Source of the DNA: Siniperca chuatsi
Lineage: Eukaryota > Chordata > Actinopteri > Centrarchiformes > Sinipercidae
Length of the DNA stretch: 64,000 nt
Reading direction: 5' to 3'
NCBI RefSeq assembly: GCF_020085105.1
Contig: NC_058065.1
Coordinates: forward strand, 3,102,218-3,166,217
The notes beneath the pieces were generated by a model. The model was not told the DNA's origin. It was given only the letters and a program-made list of their open reading frames with translations, and made no database searches. A program made the position numbers and the translations under genes. Shown here piece after piece: positions 1 through 30,342 of the stretch. Numbering within the stretch: position 1 is the stretch's first letter; each line of letters begins with the position of its first letter.

Positions 1-1242
1 TTTAAATCCCTTAGAATATAATCACTCTTCAAAGTGTTGTGTTGTGTTTTAATCCAAATTACACACAGCGTTTAGATTTTGGAGAGATTTTAGTATTTAA
101 AATCCATAAAGTAGTTTTTGGAGAAACATAAATCTTTCTGCAAATTAAATAAATTAGTTTATAAGAAAATATTTCACTTGGGTTAAGTAATAACAGGTGC
201 TGAACTTTCATGCCAGTAGTTGAAGAAGAATGATGGATATTTATTATCCAGCAACCTTTTGCGCGCTGTGTAAAAGTGTGTATCTTTGTAAATTAAAGTC
301 ACACAATCCAGTTTTTACATGTTGTGACTGTTGGTAATGTGTCATATTATTCAATTAATATCAAAACAGCACAGCTTTTCACAACAAAACGTGTGTTTGA
401 CAATCTTTGTGTATCTAAATATTAAATTGCCAAATACATTGTTCACATGTGGCCCTAATCCTCTTCCGTAGCCAACTGTTATAACTAACTATTAGATAAA
501 ACAGACCAGTGAGGTAAAACCAGTAAGAGCAGTGACGGCTACTGGGACAATCCTCACAAACTCACGCTCGCATAAACATAAATACACTCTTGTCTACATT
601 TTGGAACGGTCACAGCCTTTCAAATAACTATAGTGGGAGTAACAGATGCTCCAGTAACAGAAAACCAGCTCTGTCAGACCGCAGAACTGCTGATACCTGC
701 AGCATTTTGAATCCACAAATTTCCCCCGAAGAAGCACACAAACCTGACACTTACATCACGAGTCATCACGTGTGCAGCGCTGACCTTTTGTCCCGAGGGC
801 GGTGCAAAATAAAAACTCACAGATTGTACAAGATGCTCAGTGAATTACCTGGTGATCTGCCCAGATTTAGATCTTCCTTGTGCAGCCTACAAGTGGCTTA
901 TGTGGGCTGATGGTGGCGCTAGAGGAAAGGTCATGGGGTCGCTTGGAACGTTAGGATTCAATCTTCTGGGGCCAAAACCCTCAACGAATTTGAAGGAAAT
1001 CGGGCCAAGATATAATGGAAATGAGTGTTGATGGAAGGTAAATGTTGTCCTGATGCTGCTGCTAGAGGAAAGGTCAGAGCGTCACCAAAATAATCAGGGT
1101 TCATCCTCTGGGGATCATAAATATTTACAGCAAATTTCATGCTAATCTGTTCAGTAGTTTTGACACATTTTGCTCTTGTGTTTGACAAGCAGAACAGTCG
1201 ACTAGACAAAAGATAATTTAACATTTTAATGATTTCTTCCAG
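1..1242 (+). other. mstna intron 1 (right part) with interspersed repeat copies
   Basis: No coding exon was found here. Two diverged copies of a fish interspersed repeat sharing the core ggtggcgctagaggaaagg lie at about 905-1000 and 1050-1165. The rest is AT-rich intron. The exon 1 signal-peptide region is not in this stretch. Confidence 0.6.
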
Positions 1243-1613
1243 CTAATCCGATCACCCAGGACGAGTTGTCCTCCTGTTGCCTGTTCAGCCTCAGTCCGAA
1301 GATCCAACCCAAAAACATCCTGCGCGCTCAGCTGTGGGTTCACCTGCGGCCGGCCGACATGGTCACCACCGTCTTCCTGCAGATCTCCCGCCTCAAGCCC
1401 GGGAAGGAGGGAAACAGCACCCGAGTCAGAGTCCGCTCCCTGAAGATCGACACCGAAGCCGGCTCCGGCTCCTGGCAGAGCATTGACATCAAGTCTCTGC
1501 TGCAGGCCTGGCTGCGTCAGCCGGAGACCAACTACGGGATCGAGATCAACGCCTATGACTCCAACGGGAACGATTTGGCCGTCACCTCAGCAGAGCCTGG
1601 AGAGGAAGGACTG
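1243..1613 (+). CDS. mstna: mstna exon 2 (propeptide)
   Basis: 371 bp. The translation has the latency-associated propeptide pattern, with [53 protein letters not shown] and PGEEGL at the donor. It starts in codon position 2 and ends in phase 0. Confidence 0.93.
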
Positions 1614-2695
1614 GTGAGCGCAGTCAGATTATTAACTTACAACTTAAAAAGCACTTTTAACATATTATCGGTATTAAACCTCGTTCTTCAAATCTGGCTC
1701 AACTAATCCAGGCTATGTTATCCAGCGAAGATGATCATCCAGTTAACTCGGTTCTTTAAACACAGTTAGAAGTTCGATCTGTCAATCTGGCTACATTTTT
1801 GCAGATTTGGGTTTAAGGACTTGTTCGAGGTCAACTTTAAGCCACCATTCAAAAACTAGAAAATCAAGGTTTGTGTCTGATCATCGACAACCCAATCGAG
1901 CTAAGGCCGTTATCCATGTATGAAGAAGGGGACGCTAATTTCACAGGAAATTTGTAGTTACACAAATAAAATGCTGGATTCGACAAGAAAACATTTGTTT
2001 TACATTGAGTACAAATGACTTTGCTCAAAGGGTGGCGTGTTCACATCTACTTGATTGCTTGTATGTTATTCCTAAACTGCAGCTCTGTATTATTCATCGA
2101 GGGGTGACTTGTCTACTGTTCATTATTATTGTCAGTTTCTCTCCGCATTTATTGTGCAAATTATTTAAAACTACATTTGTAAACTTGCACTCTGGCGACC
2201 CCCAGTGGAGGGAAGAAATCCTGCATCGTCAGTAAAGTCTGTAATGTTTTTCGCCCAAAAGTCAGCAGGTGATTTGTCCGTTGCATTGTCAGATCATTTT
2301 CAATTCCTTTCCAGCAACCGTTCATCGAAGTGAAGATCCTCGACAGCCCCAAGAGATCCCGCCGTGACTCGGGCCTCAACTGCGACGAGGAGTCTGCGGA
2401 AACCCGCTGCTGCCGCTACCCGCTCACCGTCGACTTCGAGGAGTTCGGCTGGGACTGGATCATCGCGCCCAAACGCTACCGGGCCAACTACTGCTCGGGG
2501 GAGTGCGAGTTCATGCACCTGCAGCAGTACCCGCACGCACACCTGGTGAACAAGGCCAACCCGCGGGGCACCGCGGGGCCCTGCTGCACGCCCACCAAGA
2601 TGTCGCCCATCAACATGCTCTACTTCAACCGCAAGGAGCAGATCATCTACGGAAAGATCCCGTCCATGGTGGTCGACCACTGCGGCTGCTCCTGA
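1243..2695 (+). CDS. mstna: Myostatin (GDF8), MSTN-2/mstna type; 3' partial (exons 2-3)
   Basis: Secreted TGF-beta-family ligand that restrains skeletal muscle growth. Two coding exons are visible: 1243-1613 (propeptide) and 2315-2695 (end of propeptide, furin site, mature domain). Splice sites are canonical (ttccag/ before 1243, /gtgagc after 1613, ttccag/ before 2315). Exon 2 starts with two bases of a split codon, so a coding exon 1 with signal peptide must lie left of the window. Exon 3 carries a furin site RSRR (codons 2354-2365), then a 109-residue mature domain with nine cysteines in the family pattern (RCCRYPL, CSGEC, GPCC, final CGCS). The domain has the myostatin rather than GDF11 pattern. 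[20 protein letters not shown] and the DHCGCS end match fish MSTN-2 more than MSTN-1. The paralog call rests on remembered family differences; the myostatin call is firm. The stop is TGA at 2693-2695. Confidence 0.93.
1614..2314 (+). other. mstna intron 2
   Basis: 701-bp AT-rich intron between gtgagc and ttccag. I see no further feature in it. Confidence 0.85.
2315..2695 (+). CDS. mstna: mstna exon 3 (furin site and mature ligand)
   Basis: 381 bp, 127 codons including the stop. It begins [18 protein letters not shown]. The mature ligand runs from codon 2366 to 2692 and is strongly GC-rich compared with the flanking DNA. No frameshift is seen. Confidence 0.95.
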   Translation, partial: QPFIEVKILDSPKRSRRDSGLNCDEESAETRCCRYPLTVDFEEFGWDWIIAPKRYRANYCSGECEFMHLQQYPHAHLVNKANPRGTAGPCCTPTKMSPINMLYFNRKEQIIYGKIPSMVVDHCGCS

Positions 2696-2925
2696 GGACA
2701 TCGGCTCAATCACAGAAGCTTTGTTTTCAGCAAAATGCAAAAGTTCGATATTTTGTTAAAAATCTAAACTTAAACCCAGTAGTTCCTGAAAAGAAGCATA
2801 ACATCCCATCTGCGAAAGAGATGCAACGAGTATTTTCAAGGACAGGACTCCCAAAGCTGTTTTTAGTTTCATACTTTCGTGCTTTTATCCAAATACAAAT
2901 AAAAAACATAACAAAAATTAGATTG
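2696..2925 (+). other. mstna: mstna 3'UTR, proximal poly(A) signal
   Basis: AT-rich sequence after the TGA. The first canonical AATAAA is at 2898-2903. More distal signals exist in this AT-rich DNA, so the true end is uncertain. Confidence 0.45.
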
Positions 2926-4811
2926 TGAGACCAAACATAACAGAAACAGATATTAGTACCAACTAAAGGTCATAAAAGGCACAACAGAGATCACAGAAAT
3001 TCCTAAATAATCTAAACTTTTGCAATAATATTTAAGTCACAGTGAAACGGAGGTTATAGCTTCTTTATCTGCTGGTTTCTGGTACAAATGTCAGGAACTT
3101 TCTTGAATATTAACTTTCCTTTACAGAAAATACTATCATTTGACTTTAAGACTCAGTAACTTGTATAGATAGACAGATAGACTCCTGCTGCTTCCTGTCC
3201 TCCTGTTTTATGAAAACGTGTCCTGATTTCGGCCTTGACCAGAACAAACTCTGCTGGGCGTCTGTTCCACGTGCGCCTTTATTTTGAAAAACATGAACCT
3301 AATGACTCTGAGCTGACAGATCGCCCTTCCCTGTCTCAAAGCTTGTTTGCAAACTCCTCGCTGTGATCTGCTCTCAAGAGCATCACAGTGACGCGAGAGA
3401 GAAAGACACTGTTTTTAAGGACGTTGTTGCAGGTGTGTTGTGATTTTTATTCTGTCAATTGTGCGTTCTTTGTGGTGGATTGTGTGGCATATTGTAAACA
3501 TGAAAAGTCAATCAGTTTGTCAGTATTATGAGCTTAAAAGTTGAATGCATTTTTAATAATATTTTCCTTCATCTTCTGTCAACACATTTGCAGGATAAAG
3601 AGTAACTTAACTGCCCTAAAAGTGGCTAAAAGTCTGTTTCACCTCTGACGCGTGCTTTGTTGCCCCTGTAAAAACACCTAGCAGTGATGTCACAGCGTAC
3701 CGACACGCCCTGGAGTACACGTCTACATCACCGCAGCGGGATGCAAAGTTAAACCACCGGAGGTCGCCAGAAACACAGATTTTAGGGGGTGTTGGTACAA
3801 GACATCAAATAGTAACATTTTATGTTTAACATTGTACAAATAAATGAAATAAAATAAACTAGAAGAGCGTAATCTACAAACAAGATGAGGACCTGCTCAT
3901 ATAAACACACTGAGCTACTAGTGGTCAAATATAAAGGTTTCACAGCCACAGGAAATCTTTATATCCTCTTGTAGACGCAGTAATATTCCTGATTTTCCTG
4001 TTATAATCAGCATCTGGACATCAGAAGGACTGCAGCTGAAGGCCCTTCAACGCTGTCAGTCATACTGGTTTATAGACGGTAAAAAACTAAGACTTTTATG
4101 CAGTTAGGAAGCAGTAATAAATTAGATTTTCATGGCTCCACACCAACACCGCTGACCTCTGAACTCAGACGGCTCAGTGGAGGAACTATAACCTCCCTTC
4201 CACGGAGCAAAAACCTCAAGAAAATCAGAACCAGCCTTTGTCTAGAGGGAAGTTTTGGATCCATCAGCCAATTACAACGTGAGGGCAGGAACTCTCAGAG
4301 GGAGGTTTGATCTCGATTTGAAGCCGAGTACAGATGTCCTGACTGTTGTTGTGCTTCACGGGGGGTTTCTGACCCAAAAGTCTTTGTTCTGCTGTTGGAA
4401 CAGAAAGTCCACGAGTGACACAGCGCCACGTTTGTGATTCTGCAGTAAACAAAATGTCCATCCAAGTTATTTGGTGCACATCGGTTTGCTTTCGTTGAGC
4501 AGTTTCGTTACGTTCATCTCTATAAAAGTGCAAGAAAGTAGGATTATTCCACTTCGTGAGATTTTAAATCTCAATAAAATTACTAAATAAAATGTCACTG
4601 TGGATGTTTTTGATATGTTCTGTCACCATAAGAAATCTGAGGATAAATGCCTTTAAAGAAAGCTATTGACTTGGATGGATATTTGTTGTATCTTGCGTTT
4701 CTTACGGCTGAGACTGAAGCTGAACGTTTGCCAAGTTTGTTGCTGTTTATCTCTAAACGAGGATGATTTGATTGTTAGAGTTAAAATGTTCTCCTACAAC
4801 AAGTATATGTG

Positions 4812-4833
4812 CACACACACACACACACACACA
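4812..4833. repeat. (CA)n microsatellite
   Basis: About 11 CA units in the mstna-stat1a intergenic region. Confidence 0.9.
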
Positions 4834-5417
4834 ACGTAAGTAAGCAAAACATCAGGCCACGTTGCTGCATTTGTGGTCAGTTGTTGTTCTGAACGTGAAG
4901 GAGAGATGGGATGGTGCATTGAGGGACACGCCGACAAATGAAATCTGACCCTGAAGACAATGAGTAAACACATTGGCATCACTTGAAAAAGGGTAAAAAC
5001 AGCTCTGAGATTATCTTCACTGCATCTTTGTGTCTTTGAAAGCACCAACAGTTTAGGAGCACTTCTTGCATTTACCTATAACGTCACATTATCACTAATA
5101 AAGGCCGCGCTGTAAGTGTCACGTTGTTCACTGTGATCGCTAACATATTTCAAGGATGTTTCAAGTTTCTGCAAGTTGATTTTCTCACAAAATATTGCCG
5201 AAATCGACTGAAATCAGTGATTGTGTGCGTTGGAAAATGGTCAGCAGTAATGTAAAGTATGTGCTAATAAAGTTTAAGCAGTTTTAAACACAAGGATGGT
5301 CCTTTAAAGCTGTTTTTTTTATTTCTCCCCTGGTTATCAGTGCTGTGTGAAAACTGCTTCACACAGGGATTGTAAAGTGTCAACCCCAAATGTTTCTGGG
5401 TAATGAAGTCCTTCAAA

Positions 5418-5455
5418 TATATATATATATAGATATAGATATAAATATATATATT
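5418..5455. repeat. AT-rich simple repeat
   Basis: Runs of atatat interrupted by agatat units. Confidence 0.85.
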
Positions 5456-6091
5456 AAAAAGCTACTTATTTCTGCCACAAGATGACGCCAATGTGCACTG
5501 TTTCCAAATTGAGGTAGTAAGAACATGACCTTTAAAGTAGAGTACAAATTTTGAATACCACCTGTGTGCTTTACATATTTGCACCAGTCAAAAGACGCTC
5601 TATGAATGAATAATCATAAATGTACTATAAATACTACAAATACTCTAAAGTGTTTAAGTGTGTGAGGAAAAGGTGACAACACAGCTGCGTGGTGAAGACG
5701 TATTACTCATATAAATGCATGAATTGCAGCATTATCACATATTTTATCATGTTTTGGTGAGCAAACTAACAGGCTTGGATGCATTTGTATCATGATCATA
5801 AAAACTTTAAAGAGTTTAAACTCCTCAGATGCATGTTAACCCATTAAAGGTGTCCCCATATCACTATATGTACAGGAAGTTATTGTTATTATTGTTATTG
5901 GGGCCAAATCTGACACACAAAAGTGTTTTTTACTATCCAACGTTTTTTGTTTATAAATAAAGTTTAATTTTCCAATCATATGTTATATGTTGTTTTGGAA
6001 ATGACCATAAAATGACCTTGTGCTGATTGAATTAACTTATTTTTTATCATAAATTAGGTTTCAGTTTCAGAGCTGTAGGTGTTTAGGTTAC

Positions 6092-6101
6092 TTTCTCTTT
6101 C
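6092..6101 (+). promoter_or_regulatory. ISRE-like element upstream of stat1a
   Basis: TTTCTCTTTC matches the ISRE/IRF core TTTCNNTTTC exactly and is followed by TCT. It lies about 450 bp upstream of the proposed first-exon donor. STAT1 is a classical interferon-induced gene, so an ISRE here is expected from family knowledge; function is inferred. Two TTCCTCC(C)GAA near-palindromes at about 6153-6167 resemble loose STAT sites but have N4/N5 spacing, so they are weaker. Confidence 0.5.
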
Positions 6102-6370
6102 TCTGAAAACACGTGGTCTGTAAGCTGTTCCGCCTGTTGGCTTTCCTCCCGAAAACCTTCCTCCGAAAACTCTATATTATTTTGCTTTTAATCATTTTAA
6201 AATATATTTTACATACAGTTTGACACATTTAGGGTGTGTGAAAAAATAAATCACGAGTTTGTTCTTCGTCTTGTGCTCATACTACCAAATTTACATGAAA
6301 TACACACTGCGTATAAACGTTATTACGGGTAAGCTTGCTAACTGACGGAACAGCCGTTTTCCATCGTTCT

Positions 6371-6427
6371 GATTGGCCGTCACAAGCAAAAGGGCGGGCA
6401 CATGTCACGAATCCTAAGCGATGATTG
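6371..6427 (+). promoter_or_regulatory. stat1a proximal promoter: two inverted CCAAT boxes and a GC box
   Basis: ATTGG (inverted CCAAT) occurs at 6372-6376 and 6423-6427, with a GC box GGGCGGG at 6392-6398 between them. This arrangement and the following donor site suggest a TATA-less promoter. The start site is not known. Confidence 0.5.
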
Positions 6428-6479
6428 GCTGACGCTGTTTCCGTACTGTTAGATACACTACAGGAGCAGCTGCCTGGCA

Positions 6480-6555
6480 CATTCGTTGCACAATTTTTGG
6501 GAAAATATAAACTACATTTCTGTCAGAAACTGTACACCAGTCCTCAAAATAAAAG
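6480..6555 (+). other. stat1a: stat1a non-coding exon 1 (5' end approximate)
   Basis: The donor AAAAG/GTAAGC is at 6555/6556, directly downstream of the CCAAT/GC-box cluster. It has no ATG in a useful frame. The next exon carries the initiator ATG three bases after its acceptor, so a non-coding first exon is required. The 5' boundary is a guess. Confidence 0.45.
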
Positions 6556-8425
6556 GTAAGCTTACTTACTTACTTCTTCGTGCAGTGACAATATGTAGCC
6601 CAAATCCGCTATCTGTTTATTGAGATACACTTAACCCAAACTGACCTACAAAATTGAGTAGTTGAACTTGGCTTTACTCGTAAAAGCACTAAAGGCCAGT
6701 TATCCGTCGCTAGCTTCCACTTGTATATTCGCTATACCGAGCAGCAGTTATAACAAAATTCAACTTTTTATAGGGGGTTTACGGAATATGTCAGCGTCCA
6801 CCACTTTACGTCCACCAACGTTAGTTATTAACTGCCAAGCTGTCCCAAATGTCGTGAACACACACACATAAACACATAAACACAAACTTATACCCAGCGT
6901 TACACTGTGTTACACCAGGTGAATTACATGTAGTCCGAATTCACCGGCGAAAAATAACCATTTAGATAAAGTGTTACTTTTTATTCTGTGACGCTGGTAT
7001 TCGTTGCGATATAGGAGAAATTCTTAAAAAGTCACATTTCTGGACGGAGTTTGGTTTGCGAAAACTATGGGATAAGATTTCTGCTGCAGGTTATTCTTAG
7101 ACTGATGACAGGTGGGGGAAACGAAACCTATGAGGGCTTCTCCTCCTGCATTCACTTTTGCCAGCTAATAATGAAAGTAATAATGGTGAGTTTGACTAAT
7201 TAAAAAATAAGGTTTGATGCAACAACAACCTTTTTAATTTTCCTCGTTTAGCTGAAGAAGCACGTTTTATAAACCAGTTGCAGTTAATCTGTGTAAATAT
7301 CTGCAGCTTTTCAAATGCAAGAATGAGTCAAATCCACTTTCAGGATGGCCATGTTTATTAATTATTTGACTTCCTTTTTTGGATTTCCATCAAAAGAGCA
7401 CACACTGTTTAACACACGACAATAAAGTATCAGATTTTGGACTTTATTAAAACTTTTTAACCTATAACTTTTCATCTAATCCTGAATTAACCTCCATCCT
7501 CGCAGATTAAAGACCTCTTGGCTTTAGTTTCTAATTTAACTGTTTTTCTGTGAGCACAAATGAGTGAGGGAGGTGGGGTGGGGAAACAGATTAAATTATT
7601 AAATGACTGCATTATTCTTATATTTTGAAGGTCTTAAGATGACTTTAGGGTGTAGACGAGACGTGATTGATTGCTGTGGGAACACTGGGAGGTTGCGGAA
7701 GCAAGAAGTGACAAAATCCAACAAAGCAAAAGTAAATTAGAGAAGGAAAACATAATGCAGCAGGGAGTTGCAACACCAGAATTTCCAAAAAACAGTCATG
7801 TTTAGAAACGTGTTAAAGCAACAGTAATACTGCAGGGATTTGAAAAAGAAATATCTTATAAATCTATCTTTGGTGTCAGCATATAGACTGTGCGTCGGCT
7901 GATACGTAACATGAACTTCCTCTGTAAAACATGAAAAAATAAGCAGAAATGACAAACGGGTAATAGTAGAAGTATTTAAATAGTAATAGCATGTATAATA
8001 ATAATGATAATAATGTTTTGTGATGACGGCAACAGAATTATCAGTAATAATAATAACGATAGTGATACTAAAGATGGCGTTAATAATACGTTGTGTTGAC
8101 AGCAATAGTAATATCAGTAATAATAATAGATTACATTGATAATTATAACAAATAATTGTTGTTTTTGTGTTTTGTTGTTGTTTTGTGTTCACCCTGTGTT
8201 GTATGTTTTGCACTCCTAATAAAAAATAAATAAAAAAAGAGGAAAAATAAAAAGAAATTCCTCTGTTTGAGGTGTCTGCATTACATACTTTGTTCACCAG
8301 AGAGCTGTAAAACACTGCTCAGTTCACATTTAACCAGTCCTTTATTAGAAAAATGTTTGTTTATGTTATGTAAAAACAAATATCTGATCATTACCTGTGA
8401 ACTATCAATACTGGTATTGGCCTGA

Positions 8426-25885
<17,460 letters not shown>

Positions 25886-26735
25886 GGACGACAAGAGTTT
25901 CTTCACTCCATCCACGTCACATCGTACTTTATTTCAGAGCTTTTGTTTCTTTAGAGTTCATAAGATCTCGGTTGATCATGTAAAATGCTCTTAGTGGTGT
26001 TGAAACTCTCCTTTTAACCTTGGATAAAGGTCAGTACAATAACCACTCACCAATCACCTTGCAAGAACATTGGAGAGACTCAAGCTCCATTTGGACTGGA
26101 TTAACATTACAGGGGAAGGTGGGGTATCAAATATTTATTGTATATTCACTGAAAATACAGGATGTTTGTCTGTAATAGACATTCAGCAGGAAAAAGATAA
26201 AATGGAGAGACAAAAGCATCCACAGGGGGACGCCGCAGAGTTGAAGGGGAGGCTAAGATACTGCGCGGGTCAGTCAGAAATCGCACTGCTTCATCAGAGG
26301 CATAACTCTGTCAGGTGTGAACACACAGACTCGACACACTGCTATCATTCAGTGCGACTTACGCTTCCCGAAGATGATATTATCTCTGATGTCCGTCCAG
26401 AGTAACCGTCCATAAATCCGCTCAGAACTTGCCTGAGAATCATCAAATTTTTAAGTTTTCTTCAGCATCAAAGTAATCCAGTGATAGTTGTCTGTACATC
26501 CATGGGTTCACTGCAAACAGGAACTGCTAACAGCTCATTCGGCATTCTTTTAATTGAGCTAGTTTGCCAAATTGTAAACAAATATAGGCTAAAAAAAAAA
26601 AAAAAAACAGGCCTCATAAGAGAATACCTGTACCTACCTGTAGCTGACATTTCAGCCCATTTGAGGAGCTTTAAAATATCGCACTGCGCTGCTAAAATAA
26701 AAGGAATAAATAAATAGAGTAGAAGGACACGCAGA
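25886..26735 (+). other. stat1a: stat1a 3'UTR (probable)
   Basis: No coding frame with family similarity. A cluster of overlapping AATAAA signals lies at 26696-26714. The 3' end is inferred. Confidence 0.45.
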
Positions 26736-27938
26736 GATCCACTTTAAAATACAAGTTCACAGAAAAACAGCAGATAATTATTTCTGAGGTGGAGAGAAAA
26801 ACGACCCACATACTGTACGTGCTCCAGACAGACCTCCCCAAGAGAAACAAATCCAGTCCGAATGGGGCTTAAATCAGGTTAAGACTGTCACTTTGCTTGT
26901 GTACATATATCTTTTTTTATTAAATGTGAACTATAAACGCCCCAGTAATCCCAACTGTAAAACAGTTAATGTGATTCAGCATGCCTTCTTCTTTGTAGCA
27001 GAAATACTATGAAAACACACACGAATTCATAGAAAACTGTATTAAAAGTATGATTTTTTTTATGTTTCTGGAAAAATGTAAACATCTTTGCATTTCCTGT
27101 AGCCTGCCTGAGCTTTTTATTTAAGTAACAGAATCATTAGCTGTTCATAAAGGTACAGTGGGACAGCTAAGAGCAATTAAACCACTTGATGACTTGATGA
27201 GTTGTGGTTATTTTTGAAGAAACTTGCTGATGATGATTATTATATATGAAGTAGAAATCAAATGCGCTGTTACTGGAGATCATCCCATGAAGGTCAGGAG
27301 CTCCTGTTAGTTGTTAGTGTCGGCAACCACATGAAGCGCCGTTTAAAAAATATAAAAAGACAAGGAGATATGCTGTAGGACTCAGTATGCGCTGAACATT
27401 ACAACCAGAAAATACACTAAAAAATAACGACCATAATTCACATTAACTGTTACGTTACAATTAACTTTAATGAACTGAAAACACTGAAAGTTCAAGCAAT
27501 ACAGTTCTTTATCGTCTATTTTTCTCTAAATGGGACCATAATTTACAAAATGAACATCATGCTGTATTGCAGAAGACTTGAAACTAGCGACTGAGACCAT
27601 AAAGTCATTATGAAAATGTTTACTGAGGTAATAAATCAAGTGAGAAATTGGCTCATTTTCTCATCGACTTCTATACAATCGGACTTCTTTTAGCAACCAG
27701 TGGAGTCGCCCCCCTGCTGGCCATCAGAGAGAATGCAGGTTTAAGGCGCTTCGCATTGGCTTCACTTTTCAGGCCTGGAGGCTACATCCACTTCTTTTAT
27801 GCAGTCTGTCATCCTGACTTTAGCACGTAGCTCACAAGTTGTGGGTTTAAGGCTTGTAAGTTTTAAAAACCAACATTAAGTTTGAAAATGAAGTCCGACA
27901 GCTGCACTGCTGACGTCAGACTGTAAGGTTGAGGGTTC
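26736..27938. other. Intergenic stretch, nothing recognised
   Basis: AT-rich. The short open frames lack splice context or similarity. No RNA gene was recognised. Confidence 0.5.
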
Positions 27939-28321
27939 AGAATCAGAAATACTTTATTGATCCCCGAAGGGAAACTCTTTGTTACAGCAGCTCGCCTTTA
28001 CGTCAGTGCACACAGGAGAAAGTACCAGCAAACAATATGATACACTATAAAACACTATCAAAACAGGTCAGAAAATAAATTAAGTACCAGGTGGGTATAA
28101 GTATAAGATAAACTAAGTGTCAAGTACCAAGTGGGTTTACCGGTTGATGATGATAATACAGTATAATAATACAATGTACTAATATAAGTAATAAGCAGTG
28201 GTGCATGTACTGTCGAGTTAAGTGTAGCTTATTGAGATTATTAAGATATTACACAGCAGTAATGGAGGTATATAATATCAATGTCAATGAATAGGAAAAA
28301 CTAACATGGGAAAACTAAATA
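27939..28321. mobile_element. Dispersed retroelement-like repeat, copy 2
   Basis: Nearly identical to 22427-22770 but with about 50 extra bases (gtgggtataagtataagat region) at about 28090-28130. It also lacks the short insertion seen in copy 1. Confidence 0.65.
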
Positions 28322-28794
28322 TTGCACGGGAGTAGTCGAACCTCAGTTAGTCTTTACTTTCTGGAAAACAATCTGTCAATATTGAAATGGTGTAAGAAAA
28401 AAATGTTTGCCCAGTGAGCAGTAGTGGCTCAAGCAGGTGCACATCTGACCCAAGACCAGAAGGGTAGGGGTTCAAACCTGACCTTAAAAGCCAACATGTC
28501 ATTGGATTGAAACCTTTAGTTTAACAGAGATCTTTGGAAGCAGACGCCTCGTTAGCAACTCTGAAAGAAGACAAACAAGCCGAACTTCTTACAGAGAGAT
28601 AACTCAGGAGGAGGAGCTGGTGACATTAACGCCGTCTGACCGACTCGTTGTTGGTTGGATCTGCAAACGTTATCCAATCTACCGAGTGTAACGTTCACCT
28701 GCACACATTACCTGGATGATAATCAACCAATTAACAGGGTTACAATTCATCCGGAGGGGAACGTGAATGTCTGAACCGCATTTCACCAAAAGCC

Positions 28795-28900
28795 AAAAAC
28801 ATCAACCTCATGGTGGCGCTAGAGGAGATGTCAGGGGCTCGTTTGTTCGCAGTTTCATGGAAATCTGCCTGAAAAGCTTTAAAAATGAGACTTTCTTTGT
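28795..28900. repeat. Dispersed repeat, ggtggcgctagagg family
   Basis: Shares its core and following sequence with copies at about 905, 1050, 29559 and 43850. Confidence 0.5.
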
Positions 28901-29558
28901 GTCTTGCTCAGTAGCTTCGAGCGTTAGTGGACTCCCTTAAAGAGTTCTAGGTTGTAGGTTTGATCCTCGGGTAATCTTACGAACTGTGACATCCAACACC
29001 CAGAAGAGCTTTATAGATGAGGAGCTCCAGCGGTTAGATGACTCATCAGGTGTATTGAGAACATGGGTTCGATCCCCAGGCGACTAATTTTCTTTAGAAG
29101 TCCAACACCCAAAGTTTAGTCTCAAATGCGCTCAGAGAGAAACTCTGAAGAGGGCACATATGGTGGCTCAATGTGTTCGAAGGCTCAGCAGTAGGTTGAG
29201 GTTTGATCCCCGAGTAACTCAATAACTTTTAAAGTTAAAAGATCATTTCAATGTTTCCGGTCAAGTGTCTCAGGTTGTTAGATGCTACGTCAGGTATTTT
29301 GAGGATGTGGGTTCGGTCCTCATGCTAACCTCTGAATTTTGAAGTCTTATGTCCAAAGGAAAAAGTGAAAAGCTCTAAGAAAGAAACAGGAAGTGTCTCA
29401 GATCAAATACCTCAGGGTGGAAGAAGTCTGGGTTAGACATCAGGGTTAGTGTCCACAAGGTTGGTAGTTCAACGCACTACTCTGCCACATAGTTCCTTTC
29501 CTACTTCAAACAGCGACCCAATTAGTTTTAAATAAATGTGACATGAAGAGGCGTTGCT

Positions 29559-29700
29559 GATGGTGGCGCTAGATGGCCTCTAGTCAGAGGATCAACAAAG
29601 TGATTACAGTTCATCCTGAGGGGAACATCGGGGGTTAGGTATGTCTGAACCGAACTTCACAGCAATCCATCCACTAGTTGTGGAGACATTTCACTAAAAG
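29559..29700. repeat. Dispersed repeat, ggtggcgctagagg family
   Basis: The core is followed by gttcatcctgaggggaacat, then caatccatccactagttgtg, as in the 43850 copy. It interrupts the tRNA-like array. Confidence 0.55.
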
Positions 29701-30024
29701 CCAAAGACTTTTAAAGTCCGAAACTCAGAGGAAAGACTGAAAAGCTTTTAAAAACTATTCTGTTGTTGTCTCTGGCCCACTGAATCAGTGTGTTAGAGGA
29801 CTCTTCCAAAGAGTTTGAGGTATGGGTTTGATCCTTGGATAATGGTGTGTTTTTCAAACACCAAGACGAAAGACTGAAAGGCGTACAAAACGATATGTGC
29901 AATATCTCTGGTCCAGTGGCTCAGGGTTTTAGATATCTGTACTAGATCCTCAAGCCTTTTGAAGTCAGATGTCCAAAGGAAAAAGTGAAAAGCTCTAAAA
30001 AAAAGAGGAGTGATGTGTCTCAGA

Positions 30025-30092
30025 TCTAATAGCTCAGGGTGGAAGAAGACTGCTCAGGAGTTCTCAGGTTGTGGGTTCGATCCTTATGAGGC
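30025..30092 (+). repeat. tRNA-like unit (A box tagctcagggtgg, B box gggttcgatcc)
   Basis: A box at 30030-30042, B box at 30073-30083. One of the best-preserved members of the first subfamily. Confidence 0.6.
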
Positions 30093-30274
30093 TCAGTGAA
30101 CTTTAAAGTCCAGCACCCAAAGTGAAGACTTAAGAGCACTCAGAGAGAAACTCTAAAGAGGGCTGATATGGCGGTTCAATGTGTTAGAAGCTCCTTGCTG
30201 AAGTCTGTGGATTTTGAAGTTGGATGTCCAAAGGAAAAAGTGAAAAGGTCTAAGAAAGATAATGATGTGTCTGA

Positions 30275-30342
30275 ACAAATAGCTCAGCGTGGTAGAAGAC
30301 TAATCAGGACTTCTGAGGATCTGGGTTCAAACCTCATGACGT
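30275..30342 (+). repeat. tRNA-like unit (A box tagctcagcgtgg, B box gggttcaaacc)
   Basis: A box at 30280-30292, B box at 30323-30333. About 250 bp downstream of the previous good unit. Confidence 0.55.

Larger units (their letters stand above)
2926..6090. other. Intergenic region between mstna and stat1a
   Basis: No exon with family similarity was found on either strand. Visible items are a (CA)n microsatellite at about 4812-4833 and an AT-rich (AT)n/(AG)n patch at about 5418-5455. The short open frames here have no coding character. Confidence 0.6.

Noticed and set aside
590-910. 106-codon frame as mstna exon 1
   Set aside because: No signal peptide, no TGF-beta propeptide similarity and no donor in the right phase.
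2300-2740. 146-codon minus-strand frame over mstna exon 3
   Set aside because: Shadow of the GC-rich myostatin coding exon.
7737-8315. 192-codon minus-strand frame rich in Tyr/Phe/Ile
   Set aside because: AT-rich intron sequence with (aat)n stretches; composition explains it and no domain is seen.
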